Below, one piece after another: positions 33,371 to 42,900 of a DNA stretch of 64,000 nt. The notes beneath the pieces were generated by a model that searched no databases, was not told where the DNA came from, and saw nothing but the letters and a program-made list of their open reading frames with translations. Both the position numbers and the translations under genes were made by a program. How positions within the stretch are numbered: the stretch's first letter is position 1; every line of letters starts with the position of its first letter. The DNA is from Paenibacillus sp. BK033 (GTDB taxonomy: Bacteria > Bacillota > Bacilli > Paenibacillales > Paenibacillaceae), in NCBI RefSeq assembly GCF_004345425.1, contig NZ_SLVP01000007.1:62001-126000 (forward strand), read 5' to 3'.

Positions 33371-33792
33371 GGCTTTATACCTCCTGTTTGGTGCAATTGC
33401 ATCATCCTTGGATGAATTGGTGTCTCCTTTGTAACCGTACAACCGTAATCGACACTAAAATGAAGTGCCCCATCTACAATTTGGTGCCTCATATTCGCGC
33501 CGTTTAATTGGTAGCCCTCTACCGTAACTACCTGCAAACCTGACGTTAGCTGCTCCGCTGCATCGTACAGATCCTCATTTCCGTCCGTACCGGAATACAG
33601 AATGAGAAACGGATAATCCCGATGATAACGATTGCCAGGCTCAAGCCGATGGGTTGACTCCAGCAATTTCACGTAAAAACACGGCGGTTCGAGAATCTGT
33701 TTAATGTCATCGCCAGAGACCGGTGTTTGCGGAAATGCGTTGATTAGGGTTTGAATCACGGCATGTCTTACATCGTTAATCGATATCTGCAC
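33367..33792 (-). CDS. Phage tail terminator-like protein (DUF6838 type)
   Basis: 141 residues: INDVRHAVIQTLINAFPQTPVSGDDIKQ, CFYVKLLESTHRLEPGNRYHRDYPFLILYSG, and a C-terminal beta half. Resembles small tail terminator/completion proteins that cap the tube. It is the first structural gene of the tail operon, with no head or connector genes before it. Confidence 0.7.
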   Translation of the reverse strand: MQISINDVRHAVIQTLINAFPQTPVSGDDIKQILEPPCFYVKLLESTHRLEPGNRYHRDYPFLILYSGTDGNEDLYDAAEQLTSGLQVVTVEGYQLNGANMRHQIVDGALHFSVDYGCTVTKETPIHPRMMQLHQTGGIKP

Positions 33793-33863
33793 GGCATCAC
33801 CTCAAATCTTTTAAGAATTCATTCGTTGACGTTACCTTTTGTTTTTGAACTTGAATTGGACAA

Positions 33864-33893
33864 CAAAAAAAGCCTTGCGCCCTCGCAAAGCTT
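33864..33893 (-). terminator. Leader hairpin 2 upstream of the tail operon
   Basis: Minus strand AAGCTTTGCG-AGGG-CGCAAGGCTT followed by TTTTTTTG, a strong intrinsic terminator 72 bases before the first tail structural gene. The 33793-34123 interval also holds hairpin 1 and the candidate late promoter, and no convincing gene. Confidence 0.8.
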
Positions 33894-34002
33894 CACCCGA
33901 TCGTCCCTTTTCATTTTTCTCCAAAACAACTGGTTAGCGCATACTGCATCATCCTCTCTATTCATCGCCCGATAATGTTAACTGTGCGCAGCCTGTCATT
34001 CA

Positions 34003-34031
34003 AAGTAAAAGCCGCCCCTCGGGGGCGGCTG
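34003..34031 (-). terminator. Leader hairpin 1 / terminator of the activator gene
   Basis: Minus strand stem AGCCGCCCC/GGGGCGGCT with TTTTACTTTG after it, about 95 bases beyond the activator stop. Probably ends the activator transcript. It also lies just downstream of the candidate late promoter. Confidence 0.8.
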
Positions 34032-34059
34032 GCTACTGCTTAACATTTCGTTTGATACT

Positions 34060-34122
34060 ATCATATTAGCATGGGTTGACTTGCCCAAACAGTACATTCA
34101 AGGGGACAACCTTAGGGACAAC
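34060..34122 (-). promoter_or_regulatory. Candidate activator-dependent late promoter with tandem repeats
   Basis: Minus strand: two direct copies of GTTGTCCC, 12 bases apart (34103-34110 and 34115-34122), overlapping the end of the activator gene. A weak -35 TTGGGC (34083-34088) and good -10 TATGAT (34060-34065), 17 bases apart, follow. A poor -35 with repeats just upstream suggests positive control, plausibly by the adjacent sigma-like protein. Confidence 0.45.
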
Positions 34123-34123
34123 T

Positions 34124-34747
34124 TTAAGCGGAAAGGATAATATACTGCTCAATCGCCTGTTTTCTCCATCGTTTATACGTCCGTTCAACAATGCCCAGAA
34201 GGCTGATCGTTTCTTCTACCGACTCACCTTCCACATACCTTAAGCGAAGAAGCCTGGATAAATTCGGTTTGTAACATTCCAGAGCCTGAAGGACTGTGTC
34301 AATCTGTTTAAGCTCTTCCTGCAGAACCTGCAGCTCGGTTATGCGATCAAGCACCGCGTCAAAATCATTTTTCGTATCGTCGTATCCTCTTGCCGCAATG
34401 ACCTTCTTGATTTTTTCGCGCAGCTCCGCGAGCAGCTGCTCATCCTCTTCGTTGGCCGCTTCCCTTGGAATTTCGGCAAGCTGCCTCTTGAGTCCAGTTG
34501 CTTGTTTGGATAGATAAGCGTTTGCTGTTGCTTCCAGCTTTTGCTCGCGCTTTGATAAGTACGCGTAACTTGGCATTCCCCGCAAACGCTGATGCAAAGC
34601 CTGCAGCTTATCGTCCTGATTAAGCCTTCTTACCGTCAAACCAGCTCCAATCGAATAATGATCAAGCACCTGGATTCTGGCCTGAATTTGCTTGTATCGA
34701 TTTAATTGATGAATAACTTCTTTTTCTTCGGCCGTTTTATCTTTCAT
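34124..34747 (-). CDS. Sigma-like positive control factor of the tail element
   Basis: 207 residues. Long charged helices (~1-150) precede a C-terminal sigma-region-4-like HTH: LLRLRYVEGESVEETISLLGI, then VERTYKRWRKQAIEQY. The C-terminal arrangement recalls PBSX Xpf and ArpU-type late regulators. It starts seven bases after AAAGGAG and lies downstream of a repressor-controlled promoter. It is probably the switch that turns on the tail operon. Confidence 0.78.
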   Translation of the reverse strand: MKDKTAEEKEVIHQLNRYKQIQARIQVLDHYSIGAGLTVRRLNQDDKLQALHQRLRGMPSYAYLSKREQKLEATANAYLSKQATGLKRQLAEIPREAANEEDEQLLAELREKIKKVIAARGYDDTKNDFDAVLDRITELQVLQEELKQIDTVLQALECYKPNLSRLLRLRYVEGESVEETISLLGIVERTYKRWRKQAIEQYIILSA

Positions 34748-34889
34748 CTATTATTTCTCCTTTGCTGAGCCTCATATATTATTTGATAAGATCCTTTCAT
34801 ATCTCGCAATTTTTGCTATACTATCAATAATCAGTTTTGCCTGAGGACTGTCTTGGCTCCTACCCCAAGGCAGCTCCCGTTTCTGTTTT

Positions 34890-35076
34890 GTCTACTTAAA
34901 GTAGACTGCTATCCAAAAAAAATTCGTTAATATTCCGATTAGCCATTTTCGGAAACTGTAATGCTTTCCGGACTGGCATTCATCCCTCCTCATTTGCCTA
35001 ATATTGCTTCCATAATATTCTTCTTAAAGTAGATTGTCAACGTCGAAAACACGCGTTTTTCTACCTTTAAGTTGAT
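34890..35076. promoter_or_regulatory. Divergent control region: three operator-like sites and leftward promoter
   Basis: Operator O1 (34890-34906) is a perfect palindrome around one base, GTCTACTTAAAGTAGAC. O2 (35021-35036) and O3 (35060-35076) are related half-conserved copies of TCTACTT-N-AAGTAGA. The leftward promoter is near ideal: -35 TTGACA (35035-35040), 17-base spacer, -10 TATTAT (35012-35017), with O2 filling the spacer. O3 overlaps the rightward -35. This is a phage-type genetic switch. Confidence 0.75.
34896..34979 (-). CDS. Leader mini-gene, 27 aa
   Basis: Begins MPVRKALQFPKMANRNINEF and ends LDSSLL. The ATG lies right after GAGGAGGGATGA, and about 26 bases after the predicted start of the repressor-controlled leftward promoter. 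Its stop codon falls inside operator O1. No known family. It is the first translated frame of the induced transcript, with the sigma-like factor 148 bases downstream. Confidence 0.45.
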   Translation of the reverse strand: MPVRKALQFPKMANRNINEFFLDSSLL

Positions 35077-35100
35077 TTGGATCAGCCTTTTTTGTACAAT
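35072..35100 (+). promoter_or_regulatory. Promoter of the repressor gene
   Basis: -35 TTGATT (35072-35077), 17-base spacer, -10 TACAAT (35095-35100), 26 bases before the repressor ATG. Operator O3 overlaps the -35, which suggests autoregulation. Confidence 0.7.
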
Positions 35101-35126
35101 TACCTTATAACAAGTATGGAGTGATT

Positions 35127-35447
35127 ATGTTGAGTATCAGCGCAAATTTAAAAAAGCTACGTGAAAAATACGACCTAACGCAGCAGGATCTCGCTGATAT
35201 TGCAGGTGTTACAAATAAAGCCGTTTCCGCCTGGGAAACTGGCCTTAAAGAGCCTCGCATGGGTGCCATTGAGAAAATTGCCAACCGATTCGGACTCAAG
35301 AAAAGCAATCTCATCGAAGAGAATGGGATGGAGCTTGCGTTTCGTTCCAATCAGGAAGAGACAAATGGCGAAGACTGGACCGAGGAAGAATTGAAAGAAA
35401 TCAATGCATTCAAACGCTTTATATTGTCGAAGCGCCAAAATAAATAA
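35127..35447 (+). CDS. Xre-family repressor of the tail element
   Basis: 106 residues from the ATG at 35127; a GTG two codons earlier lies inside the ribosome site. The N-terminal HTH (ISANLKKLREKYDLTQQDLADIAGVTNKAVSAWE, shown in parts: LREKYDLTQQDLA, VTNKAVSAWETG) is a classical Cro/C1 domain. The C-terminal 45 residues are acidic and helical (EDWTEEELKEINAFKRFI). There is no peptidase domain, so it is not self-cleaving like lambda CI; PBSX Xre is similar in this. It is divergent from the activator, as expected for the element's repressor. Confidence 0.85.
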   Translation: MLSISANLKKLREKYDLTQQDLADIAGVTNKAVSAWETGLKEPRMGAIEKIANRFGLKKSNLIEENGMELAFRSNQEETNGEDWTEEELKEINAFKRFILSKRQNK

Positions 35448-35583
35448 GAGGTAGATTTGATTTCAGATTTACCTCATAAAAGCCGATGCCCTCTTCTCCC
35501 CTCTATCTCATCCCCTCACTGTTCGTTCATTTCCTTTTTGTATGGACGAAATCGCGAATCCAGCCCTAACTTCATTCCGCATT

Positions 35584-35625
35584 CTTAGTTTGTATATTAA
35601 ACAAACTAAGTTTTTATGCTAAACT
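35584..35625 (+). promoter_or_regulatory. xylR promoter with XylR operator (xylO copy 2)
   Basis: Near-palindrome 35584-35610 with arms CTTAGTTTGT and ACAAACTAAG, differing at one base from the copy upstream of xylA. An extended -10, TGCTAAACT (35617-35625), follows, so the operator covers the -35 area and xylR is probably autoregulated. Confidence 0.75.
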
Positions 35626-35701
35626 ATTTTATACCAGCCAAATCACGGGGAAATTCTGTTACAATAGGCTGAATGGACGACATGGACGGAGGCAATTGCA
35701 G

Positions 35702-36865
35702 TTGAAAGTAACTACGACAGGCGATTTGACCCTTATAAAAAAAATAAATACATCCATCGTGCTGGAAGCCGTGCTGAAGCATGCCCCCCTCTCGCGGGCG
35801 CAAATTTCCGAGCTAACGGGGCTTAACAAAGCAACTGTCTCCAATCTTGTTCAAGATTTGATTGACAGTGATCTCGTATTGGAGATTGGTCCAGGGGAAT
35901 CAAGCGGCGGACGTAAACCGGTTATGCTCTTGTTTAACGGCAAGGCCGGTTATGCCGTAGGGATCGATCTTGGCGTTAACTACATTCGCGGAGTGCTGTC
36001 CGACCTTGAGGGGAATGTGGTTGCCGAGCTTCAGAGAAGCCTCAAGAAGCATCAGCTCGAGTTCACTCTGAGGGAACTGGTTCAATGCATAGAGGAGTTA
36101 ATTGGCAGAGCGCCAGCTAGTCCGTATGGAATCGTGGGAATCGGCATTGGCGTGCCGGGTATCGTGGATGATCAGGGCTCCATCCTGTTCGCCCCGAACC
36201 TGGAATGGCAGCATGTCGAGCTTCAGCAAATGCTGGAGGAACGATTCCAGCTTCCGGTTACCATTGACAACGAAGCTAACGCAGGCGCGCAAGGCGAACA
36301 GAAATACGGAATCGGCCGCGGAATCGCCCATCAGATCTATGTCAGTGTCGGGATTGGTATCGGCACGGGCATTATCCTTAATAAAGAACTATATAAAGGA
36401 GCAACCGGATTCTCCGGCGAGCTTGGGCATCTGTCCATTGAATATAGCGGCAAGCCTTGCCGGTGCGGCAATGAAGGCTGCTGGGAGCTGTATGCTTCCG
36501 AAAATGCACTTCTTGAGCAGGCTGCTCCGCTTGGCTTCGACAGCTTAGAGGATCTTCTTGACGCAGCCGAAGCCGGCAATGAAGAGGTTCGTGCGTTGTT
36601 CTATAAGATTGGCGAGTACATGGGCGCGGGTATTTCGAACATTGTTAATGTGTTCAACCCCGACGTTGTGATCATCGGCAACCGCATGAGCCGGGCGCAA
36701 AGATGGCTTGAGGAAGCGGTACAGACATCGGTTACCCGACGCACCTTGCCCTATCACCGCGAGCGGCTCCGAATTCTTTTCGCCGAGCTGCAGGATCAAT
36801 CGGCTGTACGAGGCGCGGCGTACTATGCAATCAGCAAATTTTTCACAAAAATTAAGAGCGGATAA
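35702..36865 (+). CDS. xylR: Xylose-responsive repressor XylR (ROK family)
   Basis: 387 residues from a TTG at 35702, nine bases after GGAGG; a TTG at 35696 is too close to that site. The N-terminal winged HTH (LSRAQISELTGLNKATVSNLV) is followed by a ROK sugar-binding domain with VGIDLGVNYIRGVLSD and the zinc-type motif CRCGNEGCWE. XylR releases xylO when it binds xylose. Operators occur in front of both xylR and xylA, so it controls xylAB although 17 kb of tail genes separate them. Confidence 0.9.
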   Translation: MKVTTTGDLTLIKKINTSIVLEAVLKHAPLSRAQISELTGLNKATVSNLVQDLIDSDLVLEIGPGESSGGRKPVMLLFNGKAGYAVGIDLGVNYIRGVLSDLEGNVVAELQRSLKKHQLEFTLRELVQCIEELIGRAPASPYGIVGIGIGVPGIVDDQGSILFAPNLEWQHVELQQMLEERFQLPVTIDNEANAGAQGEQKYGIGRGIAHQIYVSVGIGIGTGIILNKELYKGATGFSGELGHLSIEYSGKPCRCGNEGCWELYASENALLEQAAPLGFDSLEDLLDAAEAGNEEVRALFYKIGEYMGAGISNIVNVFNPDVVIIGNRMSRAQRWLEEAVQTSVTRRTLPYHRERLRILFAELQDQSAVRGAAYYAISKFFTKIKSG

Positions 36866-36868
36866 CGA

Positions 36869-36902
36869 CAAAGGCTGCCCTCAGATGGGGCAGCCTTTTT
36901 GT
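36869..36902. terminator. Bidirectional terminator after xylR
   Basis: Stem AAGGCTGCCC/GGGGCAGCCTT with a 6-base loop, then TTTTTG on the plus strand. It lies between the convergent xylR and giant-protein genes. Confidence 0.88.
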
Positions 36903-36903
36903 T

Positions 36904-39900
36904 TTATTTCACCCTATGCACGCCAACGATATCGTAGACATTGCCTTCAATCTGCACCGTCACGGTATCCCGCTTCACAATGCCATTATTGTAATAAGCC
37001 GTGAACTCGAAGTTTAGCGGCCCTTTCTTCAAATCGTTGAATGCCTTCTCCCATAGTTCCCCTTGCCAGCCGGCTCGGGAGCTGTTCATGGACGTTAGCG
37101 AAGCGGAATAGCTCTTCATCGAAACCTCCACCCGGTCCGCTTTGGTTGCCGTTCCGGTATTTGTTGTCGAAGCTGACAGCAGGAACTTCTCGCCGGCCCA
37201 GAATACGTTATACCCCCGCGGCGAGTCCTCTTTGCCGCTCTGCTTCTTGTTGAATTCCTTGCGCTTCTCATCCCACTGCTCCGTATGCTTCACGTAACCC
37301 GTTAACCCAAGCGCAAACACCTTTACTTTTTTCTCGGTTTGCACCGTTTCCATGCCGTCGCTGACCGTGAGAAGCATCGTCCAGTCTCCCGTCTCCGTCA
37401 TTCGCAAGCTTGGTCCCGTGGAAGGGTAAGGTGTTTTGAAGCTATAGCTAAAGGTTCTGATTACGCCGGCTGGACTGGTTAACTTATACGTTACAGCCAG
37501 CTCATTGCTATCCGGGTCGGATGCAGCTGTAGTGAATATTACCGTATCCCCTTCATACACCGGCTTCGGCGACCAGTCGAAATCCGCGGTTGGCGGACGG
37601 TTTGTTGTGAAATAAATATATTGATATTGACCCATATTGCCCGCTACATCCCAGTCCACCACCATCAGACGGTACTTCGCTCCGGTCAGCAGACCGCCTA
37701 CCGTATAACTGGTTGCCCCATTCGGGAGCGGAATGCTGTATTCCGCGGTTCCGTTGTTGTTCAGATCGATGTTGGTCGTTGAACCGTCATCATTCACCTT
37801 TTGCATGTAAAAGGCTCTCGACGCATGGCCCGATGACGGTGCCGCATCTCTAAACGGATTAAACATGACTTTGACCGAGGTAGGCTTGATCTCGAGCTGC
37901 TCGTTCGTATCGTCCGGCGGAACGGTATCTACAAAGAAATAGCCGTTCTCCGAATATCCGCCCCAGGCAAAGCTGTCGCTTGCTCTTGCCCTCCAGTTAT
38001 GAAGTCCTTCCCGCAAGGCGGGAGGCGCGTAAGACGTTGCGCTGATTGCGCTATTAGTGTCTGCCGCAAGCTCAGAACTCGCATTTTCTAAGACTTCGTA
38101 ATCCACCCTGGACACCGGCTGACCGTCAACGTCGGTAACGGATACTTTGAGCAGCGGCCGATTATTGTTCGTATAGACAGGTTCAGACGCTTTAGCTCCG
38201 TTAAAAGACAGCAGATGCGTCACTGGCGGCGTATTCAGAATAAAATAGACGATATTGCTGTCATCCGACCAGTACCCTTTGGAATAGACGCGGCCCTGTA
38301 CCTTTACTTTGCGCCCCTGTTTGATTCCCTCATCAAGTATGAAAGAGGTATCGTTGCCTGGGTATGTCCCTTCCATAATGGTTGCTCCGTTATCAACGTA
38401 AGAGACCTTTAGATAAAATTGCTCTTGCGGATCGCCATCGGCATCGCTGTACGTCCAACGCAGCATTGGCTCGCCTCCAAGCAGCGTTGGGCTAGCCAAG
38501 GTTCCGCCAGGATAGGTCATCATCATCTGCGGCCTATGCTGATTCGCAGCCGGGAGCGCTTCCTTGTAGACGCGTGTCTCCACCCAATAGGACCATACGC
38601 CAAAGCCGTCCTGCACTTGCTCTTGAATAATAAGCTCCACGCCAGGGCGGGTATACAGCTCCCTCTTTCCTGCAGTCCACGCCGTTTCGTCGGCCCATCT
38701 GTTCCGAAACTTCCGGTCCGCAAGATAGTCCGGGATATCCGGATCATATGAGGTATCATACGTCGAATAATCGAGCGTCTCCCCTTCCGGATATACAATA
38801 CCCGTGAACCGGACATCCGGCCGCGCAATGGGACGGCGGTGCACATACAGCTCCTTGGTTACCGGTTCCGACCAACCCTCATATTCATCCATGCCGGGGC
38901 TATCCTTCGCCTTCAACGTGATGTTGTAGAGACCGGGCTTGTCCAGTACAGGAAGTTTGACCTCGAAGGTTTTGCCGTCAAATGCACTGAGCCCAAGCGG
39001 GTTGGCAAAATAATTCGGATCATGCCGGTAGCTCCACTCTTCAGCCGATTCCGGGTCTTTTTCGATATCATCAAAAATCGTGTCGTACTTGATCTCTTCT
39101 CCGACCAGAACGGACTGGCGGGTTTCTTCTACGTAGTAATCCCCGTAGTTCTTGACCTTCACCTCGCTAAACTTTGCTTGCTGCTGGCCAAGCGACATAA
39201 TCCCCACAGAGCCTTGCTTATAAGTATCGTCTGAAATTTCAATCAATTTGGCATGGTTGATGAAGACGCGCAAAGTGCCGTTACTCGCTTCAAGCTCAAA
39301 GGGATACGTTACGAACGGTGATCGTGAATAATCTACCGATTGCAAAGCTGTTTTCGTACCCGCTGCGACTTTAAATAAAGTAAGCTTGTCTTTTGTCCAC
39401 TCGGCTGCGTACATATTCTTACCGTCCTGTACCTGAACGGCTGCTCCGATTGGCTTATCGTTAGCCGCATCGTTGACAGCGATGTTAAAGGAAAGCCGGT
39501 CGTTCTTCAGCTTAGTCGCTGGATCGTACCACAACCCCGCCCATGTTGCATCCACGACTTCGACGGTATTCTCATCCATTGCCCTCGGATAATCGCCGCT
39601 GCCGTTCGCGGGAACAAAGGGGAATACGTATTGAATGGTAGAACCTCCTAAAGTAGCCGAAAATCCATAAAATGATCCGTCTGGAAGTATGGATGTGTTT
39701 AGTGTCGGATCTTTCAAAGCACCGCTTGGGAATGAATAGCCCTTATCTAAAATCTCGCTGGAATATGTTTTGTTACCATAGTAATTATTATAGAAGTCCA
39801 CCGGCGCCCTGCCCGCAGCTACTATTCCGGCGTATGGCTTATAAGTGGCCTCGGAGTAGTTTGCGTATGCTCCGTTTATCGGATAGGCCAACAGTCCGCT

Positions 39901-42900
39901 TGGCATTAAAAAGGCTTTTCCATTAGCAATCTTATTCCCTCTGTTATTTTGATACGTATATTTCTTACCATCGTAAAAAACAATTGGATAAAGATTGCTG
40001 TCGAACTTATAGTCGCCGTAATTATAAACGGTAGTCGAATAAATCGTTCCGTCCGGATAAATAACGGGAGTTGTCCCACCCCAAGATTTTTCGGCGGTAA
40101 ACTTATCGCAATACGGATAATCGTCGCAATACCAGCTTTCCATCCCAAATCGATTAGGGCCGGAAACACCGGGATAACCCAGCATGCTTAATTGACCCGT
40201 TGTTCTATTCCAGTAGAACCCGTAAATATCCGTACTCATGCCCGTATCGCTATTAAACATGTTTGAGTAGTATCCGGAGACGGTGAAATACAAATTCTTT
40301 GTGTTGTTTGATTTATTGAGCTGACTCGCAACCATGTAGGATGGGTCTGCTTGACCGGTTGTCATGGCCCCGTAACCCATAACCCCTGTATCGCCATTTA
40401 CCGCCATGGCGTAGGTTTCAAAGCCATCATAGCTTGTATAGGTCCCCCAAGTCAGGTATAAGTCCCCGTCAGAATCCACAACGCCTTTATAGTTCTGCAG
40501 GATCGTTGGGTTATATCGGAGATCACCGGTTTTTACATCCCATTTCACGGACTTATCCTGAACGGAATATTTGACGGCATGTACATTCCAGTAATTTTGC
40601 TCGGCGCCCACTCTATTCCGATAAGCCATATAGAGGTATTGCCCGTCATCCGAAACCTCGAAATACATCACGTAAGAAATGCCTGTTGATATTGGGACTG
40701 TATAACTGGCTGAGAGTTGACCGCGATTGTTAATTTTCCTGATCTCATAGGCAGTTGCTTTCGATGATTCACCCACCCATGCCCCATAATAAAAGTTCTC
40801 GTTCTTATCCGCTCCCAAATAGGTCATACCGCTTGCTTCGGACAACGAAAATCTGCTGATTTCCGTGCCATTTTTCGCATTGCGTTCTACCATTTCCCCA
40901 CCTTCACGCGAGTAGAGGCGATGACCCGCATAAATGTACGGTACGGCAGCAGCGCCTGCTGGCAGTCCCCAAACAGGCAGGCTGGTCAGATCGGCAGCTA
41001 ATTCGTACTTTGAGCGACTATTTGCGCCTAATCCCATATTGGGATACTTAATGAAGAAGTCGGCCATCTTGGCATTCTTGGTTTGCAATGCACCGCTGTT
41101 TGTTTTCCAACCGATCGGCTTGTTAGCGTTTGTTGTGTAGGGCTGGATTAACCTCCATGAACGCATGATCGATTCGCCTGTATAAGCCAAATCTTCAGGT
41201 GCGCTGTCATCTCCCTGATCAGGCTGCTGCGTCAGGCCGAATACGTCAAAATCCACAAAGGGAGCATAGTTCAGAACATTGGTTGCGGCAATCTCGGATA
41301 TAGCCGACAACCCGTAATCCTCCGTGACGCTTGCACGGTATTGCCTCTTCCCTACGCTCGTATAAGTGACGGGGTACGTATCTTTGAAAGGTCCTGTATA
41401 AACGCTTGTCCAAAGCTCTTCTTCATAGTTGCCGTCATTATCATGATCGTAACGCTCTTCGATTTTCATGCTTTCGAGCGCATCACCATCTACGCTTTCA
41501 GCATCGATATAGATCATCGATTCATTAAAACGATAGGTCTGTTCCGGAGTCATGATGCTTACAACTGGCGGCTGATCGGGAACTACTTCAAAAATATGAG
41601 TGCCCCAGTCACTCTCGCGTCCTTGCGAGTCAAAAACCTTGCCTTCTACGGCATAATCGCCAAGCGTTGTTGGTCCCTTGGATGGCCAGCCATTCGTATA
41701 TACGGGATCTCCGGACTTTTTGTAACTCGTCTGATTCTTCGTAAAATCAAGGGTTACCCCACGCTCCGCAAGCGGAGTATACGAATTATACAGATGGAAG
41801 ATGTTTGAGAAATCTCTCCCTTGAATCACCTTCGTTGGTCCTGTTACGACTGCTACCGGCTTTGGATCAAGCACCTGCAAAGAGGCGGTGTCCCATTTCG
41901 TCTCGATGCCGTTAGTAACCATTATTTTCGCCTGATAGAATCCTGGCTTATCAAATTTGACATTGGGGTAGCGATACTGGCTGGTATCCGGTATAACCTC
42001 TTGCAGGTTGGTTGAAAACGTCCAGCTCATGGACGTATAACCATCGGAGTTGTTATCCAACGTTGATTGATCCCCTGTAATAATGGTATTAGGCCTAAAC
42101 TCAATATCCGCAGTGACCGGCGGAGCCGGCGGCGGGGTTGGCGTCCCTCCCGGATCCGGCGTGGCGGCACCCGGCTTCGCAACGGTTGTTGTACACGCTA
42201 TCGGCTGCTCGGCTGTTGTCCCGTCGTTGAAGTTTACACGGGCTCGCATGACCCATGTTTCTGTATAACTATCAACCCCATCTAGCTTGTCCTTGGGTAA
42301 GGTAAAGCTGAATTTCTGCTCAATCTTGTCCAAGCCATACCCAACCGTTGAGGTTGTGTACTGGCTGCCATCATCGGCTCGGCCGTATACCGTCCAGTTC
42401 TTGACGGTCTTGGTGCCTTTACCCGAGAGAGAGGCAGTCAACGTAGCTGTGACTGGGATATCTTTGTCAGCGAAGGTGATCGTGTCCGGTTCTGCTGAGC
42501 AATCGCAGGAGACTGTTGGTGAGGTTGGTTCAGCGATTGGTTCGTAGGTGACTCGGACTTCCCCTTCGTAGTAGTAAGTACTTGCGGCCCAGTTTAAAAT
42601 TGTATTCATATCGTACTTCTGTCCCACCGCATATCCGCCACAACCTGTACAGGGGATATCTACCAAAACATCTGCATTCGTCTTTATAGGTAAGATAGCT
42701 GTTGTTAATCCAGCACCATTAATACCATTGCCCTTTGTTACTATCCTGTGCTTGGATCCTGGGGCTAGTCTAGCTTCCGTTACCCGAGCAGATGAAGGCT
42801 TTAATAAATTAGGTGAAACTTTCTCGTTATTTTTTGTAAAGAATGTTGCTGGAAGATCAAATCCTTTACTAATAGATTTAATCGCTCCATCATCAGCTTT

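Larger units (their letters stand above)
18301..35447. mobile_element. PBSX-like contractile tail element (candidate R-type tailocin) between xylA and xylR
   Basis: Contains, in transcription order on the minus strand, an activator, tail terminator, sheath, tube, chaperone, tape measure, LysM protein, hub, baseplate, fibres, holin-like proteins and lysozyme, plus a divergent repressor. I find no terminase, portal, capsid, protease or integrase in its 17 kb. The order matches PBSX xkd genes with the head module missing. The exact ends are not resolved: the left end is between 18218 and 18301, and the right end between 35447 and 35584. No convincing attachment repeat was found apart from the xylO copies. 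Confidence 0.8.

Noticed and set aside
33819..33965. 48-codon minus-strand frame between the activator and tail terminator
   Set aside because: No ribosome site, and it runs through a strong intrinsic terminator. Treated as non-coding leader.
18301..35447. Complete inducible prophage
   Set aside because: No terminase, portal, capsid, head-tail connector, replication or integrase genes were found within the element.
18192..35610. The two 27-base xylO copies as attL/attR core sites
   Set aside because: They match the known xylO pattern and each sits on a xyl promoter, so regulation explains them. No integrase is present to use them. Duplication on insertion cannot be excluded.
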